From positions 1 to 64,000 of the forward strand of contig NZ_NPDL01000010.1 of the NCBI RefSeq assembly GCF_002811475.1: a DNA stretch of 64,000 bases. The letters are read 5' to 3'. Under the pieces are notes generated by a model, which was not told the DNA's origin, searched no databases, and was given only the letters and a program-made list of their open reading frames with translations. Numbering within the stretch: the stretch's first letter is position 1; every line of letters starts with the position of its first letter. A program made the translations under genes and the position numbers. This DNA is from Leptospira hartskeerlii. GTDB lineage: Bacteria; Spirochaetota; Leptospiria; Leptospirales; Leptospiraceae. Below are positions 46,704 through 56,778 of the stretch, one piece after another.

Positions 46704-47543
46704 ATGTTTCGATTTTCAGAGGGAAAGAAATCCGCTCTAGGCTGTTTTTTACTCTTTCAACTATCTTCTCTTTTCTTTTTCACTCCATTATATTCTCAAA
46801 ATCATTCTTCCAAAACGATCACACCAAACTCCGAGACCTCCGAGGAGTTGATCCTTGTGACAGAGGTAAGTTCCGGTAAACCCAAGTTCGAAAAGGCTTA
46901 CGGAGCATCTGAATTTCTGAAAAGGGAATATTCTCCTGCTTCTACTTTTAAAACGTATCTAGTTTTGTCTTTGCTCGAGAATAACGTCATTGATCCGGAA
47001 GAAAAAATAGAATGTGCAGACAAACATATTCCTAATTCTCCCAGGCCTTTGGATTTGAGAGACGCGTTGTTTTATTCTTCCAATGATTATTTCGAAAAAG
47101 TTTTTCCTAAATTGGGAAAAGACAAACTGGACATTACATTACATAAGATCGGTTATTTAGAAAATTCTAAATCGAATATCAAAGTTAAGGATTGGTGGAT
47201 TGATCTTGCAGGTTTAAAGCATGGAGGAAGGATCAGATTAACTCCTAAGAGTGTACATTCTTCTTGGTCCAAAATTTTTGAGAATGGTTACGGTCTTAAC
47301 AAAGGTATTATGGAAGAATGGAAAAAGGCCCTTTTTTGGTCTGAATGTCCTGAACAATCGGCTAACGTGTACGGTAAAACAGGTTCTTGGGAAGGAAGTT
47401 TTTGGTTCCAGGGGGCTTTGGTTAAATCTGAAAACGATTACGTCATATATACTATCTTGAATCGAAGTAAATCAGGATCCAGAACCGGAACGATCATTAG
47501 ATTTTATGAAATAGTGGGTTGTAAGGTTCCGAGTTTGGAATGA
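46704..47543 (+). CDS. Class D beta-lactamase-like / penicillin-binding serine protein
   Basis: 279 residues with a signal peptide (LGCFLLFQLSSLFFFTPLYS). Active-site motifs: PASTFK (Ser80, Lys83), SSN (125-127) and KTG (225-227). STFK and the length fit class D (OXA) beta-lactamases, whose second motif is usually SxV; SxN is more typical of PBPs and other classes. The YGN motif of OXA enzymes is not seen where expected. So it may be a distant class D enzyme or a small D,D-peptidase-like protein. Periplasmic. Confidence 0.78.
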   Translation: MFRFSEGKKSALGCFLLFQLSSLFFFTPLYSQNHSSKTITPNSETSEELILVTEVSSGKPKFEKAYGASEFLKREYSPASTFKTYLVLSLLENNVIDPEEKIECADKHIPNSPRPLDLRDALFYSSNDYFEKVFPKLGKDKLDITLHKIGYLENSKSNIKVKDWWIDLAGLKHGGRIRLTPKSVHSSWSKIFENGYGLNKGIMEEWKKALFWSECPEQSANVYGKTGSWEGSFWFQGALVKSENDYVIYTILNRSKSGSRTGTIIRFYEIVGCKVPSLE

Positions 47544-47564
47544 AGAGAAGTTAAAAGAGGACTT

Positions 47565-47636
<72 letters not shown>

Positions 47637-47723
47637 GTCCTCAGGTGTATGATTTTTTAGGATTGATCCCTATGTAAACTGGTTTTTAAAAAACAGGGCC
47701 GCAGCTTAAGTAAGCATGAAAGA

Positions 47724-48206
47724 TCAACAAAGAAAGTCGGGAGATACAAACCATATGATCTGTCCCCCTTGGAATTTTTCGCGAGGAATATTCACTGCAA
47801 GTGCGGAACCAGGAGTGAATAGAAAAGATTTCCCTACTCCTGAAATTCCCAGAAGAGTTTCTGCAAATACGCTTACATCAGGACTATGACCCACTAAAAG
47901 GATCGCATCCGAATTAGAATTATCTTTAAGAAGAGGACAGATCCTAAAATAGTCTTCTCCAGGAAGAAGATACTCCGCGGATTCGGTTTCCAACTCAGGC
48001 TTTAAGATCTTGGAATAAATTTCAGCGGTGGCTTTTGTGCGAACGTAAGGACTGTGATAGATCTTTTTGATCTTAAATCCGGTTTGAAAGAACCGGGCCA
48101 TCTTTTCTATATCTGTGATTCCCTTTGGAGTGAGTACTCTGGAGGAATCTTTGCCGTCTTCTGAATGGGGATCGGCTTCCCCATGTCTGGCTATGATAAT
48201 CTTCAT
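47724..48206 (-). CDS. sixA: SixA-type phosphohistidine phosphatase
   Basis: 160 residues, histidine phosphatase family, short form. KIIIARHGEADP gives the RHG catalytic motif at the start; the later catalytic His is in LVGHSPDV. The size matches SixA, which removes phosphate from histidine-phosphotransfer domains. Given the hybrid kinase in the window, a role in two-component dephosphorylation is possible but only inference. Confidence 0.88.
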   Translation of the reverse strand: MKIIIARHGEADPHSEDGKDSSRVLTPKGITDIEKMARFFQTGFKIKKIYHSPYVRTKATAEIYSKILKPELETESAEYLLPGEDYFRICPLLKDNSNSDAILLVGHSPDVSVFAETLLGISGVGKSFLFTPGSALAVNIPREKFQGGQIIWFVSPDFLC

Positions 48207-48305
48207 AGAATAAATGTAGAATTGTGCGTACGCGTTCTAATAAAAAGGATTGCTTCGAGAAGCAATGGAACTATCGTCTCCGGCACTTGGTCTAAGGATT
48301 TTTGA

Positions 48306-49223
48306 ATGCCTCAATTTGCAATTGAAATAGAGCACCTACGCAAATTTTATCCGAAAGTAAAAGCATTACAAGGGATTGATCTAAAAATTCCGCAAGGTGG
48401 GATTTTCGGTCTACTTGGTCAAAACGGAGCCGGTAAAACTACTTTGGTCCGTATCCTACTCGGATTTTCCAAACAGACCGAAGGTAGCTGCAAGGTTTTG
48501 GGTTTGGAACCTTCTCCTCTTGCCAGAACTAAGATAGGTTATCTTCCGGAAAGAATGGCCGTCCCTACTTATTTGAGTGGGAGAGAATTTTTAGAAGCAA
48601 GTTTTAAATTAGCATTACTATCTTCTGCTATTGCAAAAAAGAAAAGTAACGAGTTTTTAGAAAAGTTGGGATTAGCAGAAGCGGCCGATCGAAAAATTTC
48701 CACTTATTCCAAAGGTATGCTCCAAAGATTGGGTCTTGCAAACGCGCTGGGTGCTGAACCTGAACTTTTGCTTTTAGATGAGCCTGGAACCGGCTTGGAC
48801 CCTGCGGGTTATAAAGAATTCAGAGAATTAATCTTAGAAGAGAATCAAAAGAGAGGAGTCACTATTCTGATCAACTCTCATCGTTTGTTAGAAGTAGAAC
48901 AGATCTGTACCGAGATTGGTATCCTTCATAAAGGAAATCTAATGGCTCAGGGCAAACTAGACGAATTAAAACAAGGCAAGGACAGGATACGTATTCGTTT
49001 GGAATCTGCGCCCGAATCGTATTTGGAAGAGATCTCTTTGGAAAATAAGAAGGACGGAAAAACCTGGGAAATACGCCCTAAGCCCGAAGTAGATCTAAAA
49101 AAACTTCCTGCTATCTTAGTGGAGAAGGGTGCGGAAATTTTCCTCTACGAAAGAAAGACCGAATCTTTAGAAGATGTATTTTTTAGACTTACTGAAGGTT
49201 CCGAAAATGGAGGATCAAATTGA
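48306..49223 (+). CDS. ABC transporter ATP-binding protein
   Basis: 305 residues. Walker A GQNGAGKTT, Q-loop region, signature YSKGMLQRLGLANAL, Walker B LLLLDEPGTGLDP, and H-loop NSHR. The C-terminal extension (about 225-305) is typical of ABC-2 exporter ATPases such as CcmA/NatA type. It pairs with the permease whose start overlaps its stop by four bases. Confidence 0.93.
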   Translation: MPQFAIEIEHLRKFYPKVKALQGIDLKIPQGGIFGLLGQNGAGKTTLVRILLGFSKQTEGSCKVLGLEPSPLARTKIGYLPERMAVPTYLSGREFLEASFKLALLSSAIAKKKSNEFLEKLGLAEAADRKISTYSKGMLQRLGLANALGAEPELLLLDEPGTGLDPAGYKEFRELILEENQKRGVTILINSHRLLEVEQICTEIGILHKGNLMAQGKLDELKQGKDRIRIRLESAPESYLEEISLENKKDGKTWEIRPKPEVDLKKLPAILVEKGAEIFLYERKTESLEDVFFRLTEGSENGGSN

Positions 49224-50035
49224 GCTCTCAAGCCGATTTCAAATTTTTTATCTCCTCTGCGTTTCGCCAAATTGGGACACTGCTTCGGCTAACGTTTGTC
49301 CAAGTGCTTCGGCGTAAGGCAATATTCTTTTATTTTTCTCTGCTTGGCTTTTTTTTATTGGGAGAATGGACCTGTACTACTTCTGTAGGAGGAGAGACTA
49401 GTCACGGTGTTTCTTCTTATATGTATTTTATCCTGACTTCTTTTTGGAGTTTGGTCTTTCTGGTGATCCTGACTTCCGATCTTCTCCGTCAAGACATGGA
49501 CTCTCAGGTCCATACTCTTTGGTTGAGTCGTCCAGTGGATCCGTTCGCGTACGTGGGAAGTAAGGGGCTAACGTTACTGATATGTGTAGTTCTTTTTGTA
49601 CTCCTGGCGTTCGGGATCAGCTCTTGGTTCTCTTTGGAAATTCCTTGGGAGTTCCTTTGGTATCAAGGGACCATGATGTTAGTGTATTCGTTTTTTGTTC
49701 TATTGGTTCTTTTGGTGACTCTGTTTTCGAACCAGTCTCTTGCGATCGTAAGTTCTCTTGGTCTCATACTTTTCAGCTGCATTTTGGATTTTGTAGCCTA
49801 TAACCAAAATATCGATATGTCAGCGGAAGCGAGCGATTTCAAAAAGTTCGTTCTAAAAGCGATCTACTGGGTGCTTCCCCAGGTCGGGACTGTTTTTTAT
49901 CATTCTTTTGCGCTTTTTTTGGGGAAGGCAGATCCTAAAAATTTCTATGGACCTTATTCATTCGTCCAAGTAGGAGCATGGATCGTAATTTTAAAATCCA
50001 CTCTATGGTTGAGCACTCGGCACAAAGAGATTTAG
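49220..50035 (+). CDS. ABC-2 type permease
   Basis: 271 residues with six predicted membrane helices, following FVQVLRRKAIFFYFSLLGFFLLGEWT and a late LVTLFSNQSLAIVSSLGLIL. Partner of the preceding ATP-binding protein; export substrate not known. The short size and helix number fit ABC-2 half permeases working as a homodimer. Confidence 0.85.
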   Translation: MSSQADFKFFISSAFRQIGTLLRLTFVQVLRRKAIFFYFSLLGFFLLGEWTCTTSVGGETSHGVSSYMYFILTSFWSLVFLVILTSDLLRQDMDSQVHTLWLSRPVDPFAYVGSKGLTLLICVVLFVLLAFGISSWFSLEIPWEFLWYQGTMMLVYSFFVLLVLLVTLFSNQSLAIVSSLGLILFSCILDFVAYNQNIDMSAEASDFKKFVLKAIYWVLPQVGTVFYHSFALFLGKADPKNFYGPYSFVQVGAWIVILKSTLWLSTRHKEI

Positions 50036-50120
50036 GCCCTAAGGGATTCGGGGAATTTAATCTAGGGTTGACAAAACCTGCTCAGCAGTAGGATATAGCA
50101 GGCCCTTCCGCCGAGCGAAA

Positions 50121-51644
50121 ATGAATATAAATTGGTACCATTTCGAAAAGGAAGGATACTATCTGAGCGTTCGAAACGTAAACGAACGCATTGAAAAGCT
50201 AAATCCTCTCTACATCCGGTTTACCACCTTGAACAAAAGTGTGGATAAACTACTCAGCGTTCTTTTGGACAGGTACCTCGTCTATTTGGATGCGATCTCC
50301 CTAAAAGAATCCGTTTTTTCTATCTTAAGAGAAAGCGCGATGAACGCCGTTAAGGCAAATTCCAAACGTATCTTTTTTGCCGAAAACAATCTAAACATTT
50401 CCAACCCCGACGATTACGTGAGGGGGATGGCGAATTTCAAAAAAGAAATGATCAAGGACAAGGAACGATATGCTGCCTTGTTGGAAAAAGTCAAATTCCA
50501 TTGTTTGATCACTCTTGCTTTCAATCGAACTAGTTTTTTGATGAGGGTCTCTAATAACGCTCCTATCATTCCGGAAGAATTAAAACGTGTAGAGAATAGG
50601 ATCGGTAAGAGTAAAGAGTATAACGACCTAGGAGAAGTTTTTGCGGACCATGCAGACGATTCCGAAGGTGCAGGTCTTGGACTTGCCATGTCCCTTTTGA
50701 TGTTAAAAAACGAAGGGATTGCCGCTGATTCTTATAAGTTAAAAGCAGAAGGTGGGATCACTTCCGCTTATATCAAAATTCCGTTGGACTTCAAACATAG
50801 AAATGTTTCCTACCAACGTACCGTTGAGATCATCGCAGAAATAGATAAACTCCCCACATTCCCGGAAAATTTAAATCAGATCATGAGTCTGATCAATAAG
50901 CCTGATTCTTCCATACAACAGATCACTGAACAAGTCGGAAGAGACGTTTCTTTATCTACCAATATTCTAAAACTTGCGAACTCAGCTTCTTTTGCACAAG
51001 GAAGAAAGGTCGAAACACTTGAAGATGCGATTAAGTTGATCGGTCTATCAGAATTAAATAATATTCTCCTGAGTCTCGGGACCAAAAAGATCCTGGAAGA
51101 AAGATATAAAGAGTTCGAACATATCTGGGAAATGTCCAGTCTCTCCGCTTATATTTGCAGAAGGCTTGGAGAAAGAATGGGATGGAAGAAAACATTTCTT
51201 ACAAATCTGGTTTGTGCCGCACTTCTTCATAATATAGGACTTGTACTTTTACTTTCTCTAGAAGGAGATACGATCGAAAAGTTAACCGATATTTCCGGCA
51301 AAAAACTTTTACCTTCTACCCTTGGATTGGAAGAAGCCGCGCTCGGGATCACTCATACTTCTTTGGGAGGTATGATCTGCGAAAAATGGAATTTTTCGGA
51401 TACGATCAAGGTCGCCGCGGAATATCACCATAGACCATTGATGGCCAAAAAAGAATCCAGAGACGTTGTATTTGCGGTCTACTTATCCGATTGGATCATA
51501 GACTGTCTGGATGGAAAAGCGGATCCGGCGGCCATTCACTGGGAAGTTCTGCAACATTTCAGTTTTAAAAAAGACGAGGAATGGCTAGAATTCGGTAAGA
51601 AGGTGATAGAAGAATACAAAGCCTTCCAGAAATATTCTAGCTGA
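50121..51644 (+). CDS. HATPase-HDOD fusion signalling protein
   Basis: 507 residues. Residues 1-225: GHKL ATPase with N-box ESAMNAVKA and G-box SEGAGLGLA. Residues about 235-440: HDOD domain (IIAEIDKLPTFPENLNQIMSLI...LEDAIKLIGLSELNNILLSLG) with a later HNIGLVLLL and EYHHRPL. HDOD is an HD-related regulatory domain, generally lacking the metal site, involved in signalling and second-messenger pathways. The ATPase half is paralogous to the protein at 1699-2433. No sensor or membrane segment. The fused arrangement suggests control of a partner through ATP binding or phosphorylation. Confidence 0.85.
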   Translation: MNINWYHFEKEGYYLSVRNVNERIEKLNPLYIRFTTLNKSVDKLLSVLLDRYLVYLDAISLKESVFSILRESAMNAVKANSKRIFFAENNLNISNPDDYVRGMANFKKEMIKDKERYAALLEKVKFHCLITLAFNRTSFLMRVSNNAPIIPEELKRVENRIGKSKEYNDLGEVFADHADDSEGAGLGLAMSLLMLKNEGIAADSYKLKAEGGITSAYIKIPLDFKHRNVSYQRTVEIIAEIDKLPTFPENLNQIMSLINKPDSSIQQITEQVGRDVSLSTNILKLANSASFAQGRKVETLEDAIKLIGLSELNNILLSLGTKKILEERYKEFEHIWEMSSLSAYICRRLGERMGWKKTFLTNLVCAALLHNIGLVLLLSLEGDTIEKLTDISGKKLLPSTLGLEEAALGITHTSLGGMICEKWNFSDTIKVAAEYHHRPLMAKKESRDVVFAVYLSDWIIDCLDGKADPAAIHWEVLQHFSFKKDEEWLEFGKKVIEEYKAFQKYSS

Positions 51645-51749
51645 TCCTTTTCTTCTCAAAAAAAACTTTACAACTTCGATTGGACCCGGAAGTCTAAAGA
51701 TTAAGTTTGCATATGATTGCCTGTGTTTAACAACCTTTTCCTCAAAGGA

Positions 51750-51772
51750 CCCTCGCATCACGAGGGAGTTAC
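51750..51772 (+). promoter_or_regulatory. Hairpin CCCTCG-CATCA-CGAGGG overlapping a strong Shine-Dalgarno
   Basis: A 6-bp G/C stem (51750-51755 with 51761-51766). Its 3' arm contains GAGGGAG, which would serve ATG 51773 that opens a 42-codon out-of-frame ORF over the rsgA start. The rsgA ATG (51810) has no strong Shine-Dalgarno of its own. Possible translational control; unproven. Confidence 0.35.
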
Positions 51773-51809
51773 ATGAAACATACCTATAATGTAGGTTTGG
51801 GCAAAATAA

Positions 51810-52937
51810 ATGGATCAAAAACCATCTTTGAATTTATCCGTATGGGATGCGGATCGAGAAAAAGAATTTATCAAAATTTCAGAGGACCTAGGTATCTCTG
51901 ATCCGATTCCTGCGAGGATTATCGGAGAACAAGGACAAGAGTTTCGACTCGAATTAGGAAGTAAAAAAGAAGAAGGTACCGGAACGTTAACGGGTGCACT
52001 TCGTTTTAATGCGGATTCTAGTTTGGATCTACCTGTCGCAGGAGATTGGGTCCTCGTCACAAAATTAAGCGGAGAAGACTATCTAATCCACAAAGTCCTT
52101 CCAAGGAGAAGTTTACTCGTACGAAAAACCAAAGGAGAAACTTTAAAACCGGATCCGATTTGTGCAAACATGGATCGAATTTTTCTGCTACAAGGTTTGG
52201 ACGGAGATTTCCAACCAAGAAGATTGGAAAGAACCTTAATACAGATCTGGGAAAGTAAGGCGACGCCTGTAGTCATACTGACCAAGAAAGATCTATATTC
52301 GGACAGGGAAGATGAACTAAAGGAAAAGATCCTTATCGTTCAAAGATCTTGTCCTGGCGTGGAAGTATTCTCCGTTTCCAATCATAAACAAGAAGGTTTA
52401 GAAAAATTGGAAACATTTTGGAAAGACGGATCAACTTCCGCTTTTATAGGATCTTCCGGAGTAGGTAAATCTTCTCTTCTTAACTTATTGATCGGAGAAA
52501 AAATCAGATCCATAAACGAAGTCAGAGAATCGGATTCGAAAGGAAGGCATACCACTACGAATAGATGGATGTTCCATTTGGATTCCGGCTCTTGGATTTT
52601 GGATACTCCAGGTATGCGGGAGATCCAACTTTGGTCCGATGGCTCGGGACTAGAAGAAACCTTTCCTGAAATTTTCGAAGCCTCTTCTAATTGTAGGTTC
52701 CAAGATTGTTCTCACATTAGCGAACCTGATTGTGGAGTAAAACTTGCGATCGAGTCGGGAAAAATTTCGGAAGAAAGATTTAAAAGTTATTTGAAACTCA
52801 AAAGAGAATTGGAAAGAACTGTGAACTTAAGCGCTCCAAATTCAATCGAATTCAGAGAACAAAAAGCGAAGTGGAAAACTATCCACAAAGAGCAAAAAAG
52901 GATGCAACAACAACGAGACCGAGAAAGGTATCGTTAG
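51810..52937 (+). CDS. rsgA: Ribosome small subunit-dependent GTPase A
   Basis: 375 residues. Circularly permuted GTPase order: an OB-fold N-terminus, G4 TKKD (158-161), then G1 GSSGVGKS (214-221) and G3 DTPG (265-268), and a C-terminal zinc site with C295, C300, H302, C308 (CRFQDCSHISEPDC). It checks 30S maturation in the cytoplasm. The N-terminal lead (1-35) is longer than in E. coli relatives. The lysine/arginine-rich tail probably contacts rRNA. Confidence 0.93.
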   Translation: MDQKPSLNLSVWDADREKEFIKISEDLGISDPIPARIIGEQGQEFRLELGSKKEEGTGTLTGALRFNADSSLDLPVAGDWVLVTKLSGEDYLIHKVLPRRSLLVRKTKGETLKPDPICANMDRIFLLQGLDGDFQPRRLERTLIQIWESKATPVVILTKKDLYSDREDELKEKILIVQRSCPGVEVFSVSNHKQEGLEKLETFWKDGSTSAFIGSSGVGKSSLLNLLIGEKIRSINEVRESDSKGRHTTTNRWMFHLDSGSWILDTPGMREIQLWSDGSGLEETFPEIFEASSNCRFQDCSHISEPDCGVKLAIESGKISEERFKSYLKLKRELERTVNLSAPNSIEFREQKAKWKTIHKEQKRMQQQRDRERYR

Positions 52938-52945
52938 TTTTTGAG

Positions 52946-52980
52946 AAGAGCAGGGGGACTTTTCCTCTGCTCTTTTTAAT
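52946..52980. terminator. Terminator between rsgA and rsmA
   Basis: AAGAGCAGGGGGA pairs with TTTCCTCTGCTCTT (two G-T pairs) over a very short loop, then TTTTTAAT. It lies between two convergent genes and is usable from the rsgA side. Confidence 0.85.
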
Positions 52981-52984
52981 CGAT

Positions 52985-53854
52985 CTAAAAAAAATCCACA
53001 ATTCTATAAAAATCTTCTGCTTTTAATTCTTCCGGTCTTTTGTCTAGGGAAATTCCTGCAAATTCTATACATTCTTTCAATTTAGATCTTAAATTTTCTT
53101 CGGAGATTGGAAGAGGAAGACCATTCGGATAAAAAGAATCCAATGGAGCTTCTTTAATAGAAGAACCTATCTTCTTTCTTTTTCCCCAAAATAAGGTCCT
53201 ACATAAAATTTCTAAAACTTGGTAGGATTCTTTTTTAGAAAATCTTTTGTTTGAAACAAATGTAAGAACACTCGAATCCACATTTGGAGAAGGATAAAAA
53301 CATCCAGCCTTGATCGTCTTTTTGCTCTGGAATTTTCCGTAAGCACCAGCATAAATCGAAAGAGAAGAGATCTCTTTCGTGATTCTTTGCGCGAATTCTT
53401 TTTGGACTAAAAAAACTGCGCCTTGTAAATTCGGAAGTTTCTCCAAAGAAAGAAGTATGAGTTCTGAAGTGATATAATAAGGTAGGTTACCGAATAAAAA
53501 GCATGAGCGATTTTCCTGTTCCGATAAGGTTTGCCTTGCATCTCCTAAAATGATTTCTGTTCCGGGTAAGAACTCATTTAACCATTTATAATATACCGGA
53601 TCGATCTCGTATAATCTGAGTTTTTTTCCAAGCCCATAGAGCATATGGGAAAGTGCTCCAAGGCCGGGGCCAATCTCTAAGATCAGTTCTGATTTTTGTA
53701 GAAGTTGGGGCTCTGCGCTGGAGAACAAAGTTTTTACAGCGTTTGGATCTATTAGAAAATTTTGGCCCCATTTTTTGAGCGGAGCAGAAGATCTTTCTGA
53801 CAGAAATTCCCGGATTACATTTGGTTTATAAAACGGGTATTCCGGGGAGCTCAT
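52985..53854 (-). CDS. rsmA: 16S rRNA dimethyladenosine transferase
   Basis: 289 residues from ATG 53854 (GGAAG ahead); a longer start at 53890 is also open. KKWGQNFLIDPNAVKTL and LILEIGPGLGALSHML (motif I) open the SAM-binding domain; NLPYYITSELIL carries the catalytic NLPY. It dimethylates two adjacent adenines near the 3' end of 16S rRNA. Its start lies within the 3' end of comEC (28 bp overlap). Confidence 0.93.
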   Translation of the reverse strand: MSSPEYPFYKPNVIREFLSERSSAPLKKWGQNFLIDPNAVKTLFSSAEPQLLQKSELILEIGPGLGALSHMLYGLGKKLRLYEIDPVYYKWLNEFLPGTEIILGDARQTLSEQENRSCFLFGNLPYYITSELILLSLEKLPNLQGAVFLVQKEFAQRITKEISSLSIYAGAYGKFQSKKTIKAGCFYPSPNVDSSVLTFVSNKRFSKKESYQVLEILCRTLFWGKRKKIGSSIKEAPLDSFYPNGLPLPISEENLRSKLKECIEFAGISLDKRPEELKAEDFYRIVDFF

Positions 53855-55712
53855 CACTTCCAATAAACTTCCAACCGGGAGCGATTCCAAGCTGTTTTCT
53901 GAATCGATTCCATTCTCTTGGATCTTCTTTGATCCCGAATCTTGGAAGGATCAGTATGATCCCTTCTCCGCTTTTTGTCCGGTTCGCTAAAGCAAAGAGT
54001 GAATCTTTTCCAACCTCGAATCGGATTAGTTTTTGGCCCGGCTCTGGTAGGTAAAATTCTACTGCCTTTGGAACTGAGATCAAATTTTCAAAACCTGAAA
54101 TTTTCGGTTTTTCTTTTCCTCCATATTGCAGAGATAGATTCTGATTTTTTTTCAAACATTCCGAGACCCAGGCCAAGCAAGATTCATGTTCTATGTAGAT
54201 CTGAAGGGTGGTTGAATTTCCACAGAATCTTTCCGGATCTTTTCCCAATGATTTATACAGAATTTTGGAGCTATACTTACATTTTCCTGCGAGTACTAAT
54301 CTGTTCTTTTCTTGGAGATAAAATATAAATCGATCTCCAAAAAAAGCATCCGGAAGCCTAATCCAAATAGAAGAATTTGCTAGCAAGAATTGGAAACCGC
54401 AGCAGATACAAAATCCAGGAAGCCAGATCTTTTTAAGTAGCGCTGCCCTACGGGATTTCCTGTTTGCAGAATTAGAAAGATCTAATTTGGAATTTTCTAC
54501 TTTGTCAGAAGGGAGCAATTTCCAGAGAAATAAAAAGATTAAGAATAAAAACCAAATTCCTAATCCGAAAAACTTTGTATTTCCTCTATAATAACGAACC
54601 CAATTCAAATCCGATTCTCCCCAATAGAGAGTCGTTCTTTCTAAAATTTCCAAAAGGAATAAAACGACTTGCCAGATTGGTTTAGCAGGTAAGGAGAGAT
54701 GGATCGATTCTAATACTAAAGAAAAATATAATAAAGGAAGTAAGAGTCCGCAGGTTGGAACTAAAATAAGATTTAAGCCGAGCGATCCGAAACTATAAGT
54801 TCCGAAAAAGTAAATTAAAGAAGGTAGAGTCCCTATTCCAGCGGACAATGAAACTAAAAGGTTTTCTCTCCAAAATCCGATAAATCTACTTAAGATTGTT
54901 TTATCTTCGGAGGTTGGAGGCAGGCATTTTTGAAAACAGGGAAGTAAAAGTAAAATACCGGAAACAGCACCGAAAGAAAGTAAAAAAGAAACCCCAAAAG
55001 AACGAACAGGATCCCAAAGATAAACCAATCCGGCCGAAGAGAGTAGCATATCTGCAGGTTTGGATTTTCGGAAAAACAAAGATTGTAAAAGTATCCAGGC
55101 AGAAAAGATCCAAGCCCGTGCAAGTGAAATTGGAAAACCTAGACAAGCCAAGTAAATAAGTCCGAATAATGCAGGAAGTATTCTCGGAATAGAATATCCT
55201 AAAAAAGGAATTCGTTTTAGTACCGTGAATATACATCCTATTAAAATTCCCAGATGTAGACCGGAGGCAGCGAATAAATGTAAAATTCCACCTTCTCTTG
55301 CATTCTTCTTAAATTCTTTATCTAAACCTTTTGCATCTCCTAAAACTAAACCTAAGGAAATTTCTCTGGCTCTTCCTTCTATCTTAGCTCTGTCTAAGGT
55401 CTGGTTGATTTTGTGGGAGAATTCCTTTTTCAAAAAACTGGATTCTCTTAAAAATGGGGCTGATCTATTTGTGTAACCGCAAATCGCCAAAACAAAGAAT
55501 AGGATCACTCCCCAGGAAAAGTATAAGATCTTTCTTCTGAAGAATAAAAGAGAGATAAATATTATGTTAATTGAATGTATTGCTGTCCAAATTAAGACCA
55601 GATCCGGAAAGAAGACGTCCAAGAATAAAGAAGATAGAAGTCCGAGAATTAGATAGGAAAATAAGGAGGAGGGGATCCAGTCCCGGTAGTTTTGTTCCAA
55701 GTATTCGCCCAT
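53826..55712 (-). CDS. comEC: ComEC/Rec2-like membrane protein
   Basis: 628 residues, about nine to eleven membrane helices. The ComEC core motif HLFAASGLHLGILIG and the later SFLLSFGAVSGILLLLP are present, after an N-terminal ~100-residue part. ComEC forms the channel for single-stranded DNA uptake. The last ~200 residues do not show the usual metallo-beta-lactamase nuclease pattern (no HxHxDH), so either a reduced ComEC or one with a different C-terminal domain. It lies 85 bp downstream of trpS. Confidence 0.85.
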   Translation of the reverse strand: MGEYLEQNYRDWIPSSLFSYLILGLLSSLFLDVFFPDLVLIWTAIHSINIIFISLLFFRRKILYFSWGVILFFVLAICGYTNRSAPFLRESSFLKKEFSHKINQTLDRAKIEGRAREISLGLVLGDAKGLDKEFKKNAREGGILHLFAASGLHLGILIGCIFTVLKRIPFLGYSIPRILPALFGLIYLACLGFPISLARAWIFSAWILLQSLFFRKSKPADMLLSSAGLVYLWDPVRSFGVSFLLSFGAVSGILLLLPCFQKCLPPTSEDKTILSRFIGFWRENLLVSLSAGIGTLPSLIYFFGTYSFGSLGLNLILVPTCGLLLPLLYFSLVLESIHLSLPAKPIWQVVLFLLEILERTTLYWGESDLNWVRYYRGNTKFFGLGIWFLFLIFLFLWKLLPSDKVENSKLDLSNSANRKSRRAALLKKIWLPGFCICCGFQFLLANSSIWIRLPDAFFGDRFIFYLQEKNRLVLAGKCKYSSKILYKSLGKDPERFCGNSTTLQIYIEHESCLAWVSECLKKNQNLSLQYGGKEKPKISGFENLISVPKAVEFYLPEPGQKLIRFEVGKDSLFALANRTKSGEGIILILPRFGIKEDPREWNRFRKQLGIAPGWKFIGSDELPGIPVL

Positions 55713-55797
55713 ACGAATACCTGTTTTGGAAAATTGGAATAGTTCACGGAATTCTCATTCCGCACACAAATTTGGATTAGAGAATAGGGATCTAAAT

Positions 55798-56774
<977 letters not shown>

Positions 56775-56778
<4 letters not shown>

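Noticed and set aside
54896..55159. Lys-rich 87-codon plus-strand ORF opposite comEC
   Set aside because: Lysine richness is the antisense of Phe/Leu codons in comEC membrane helices.
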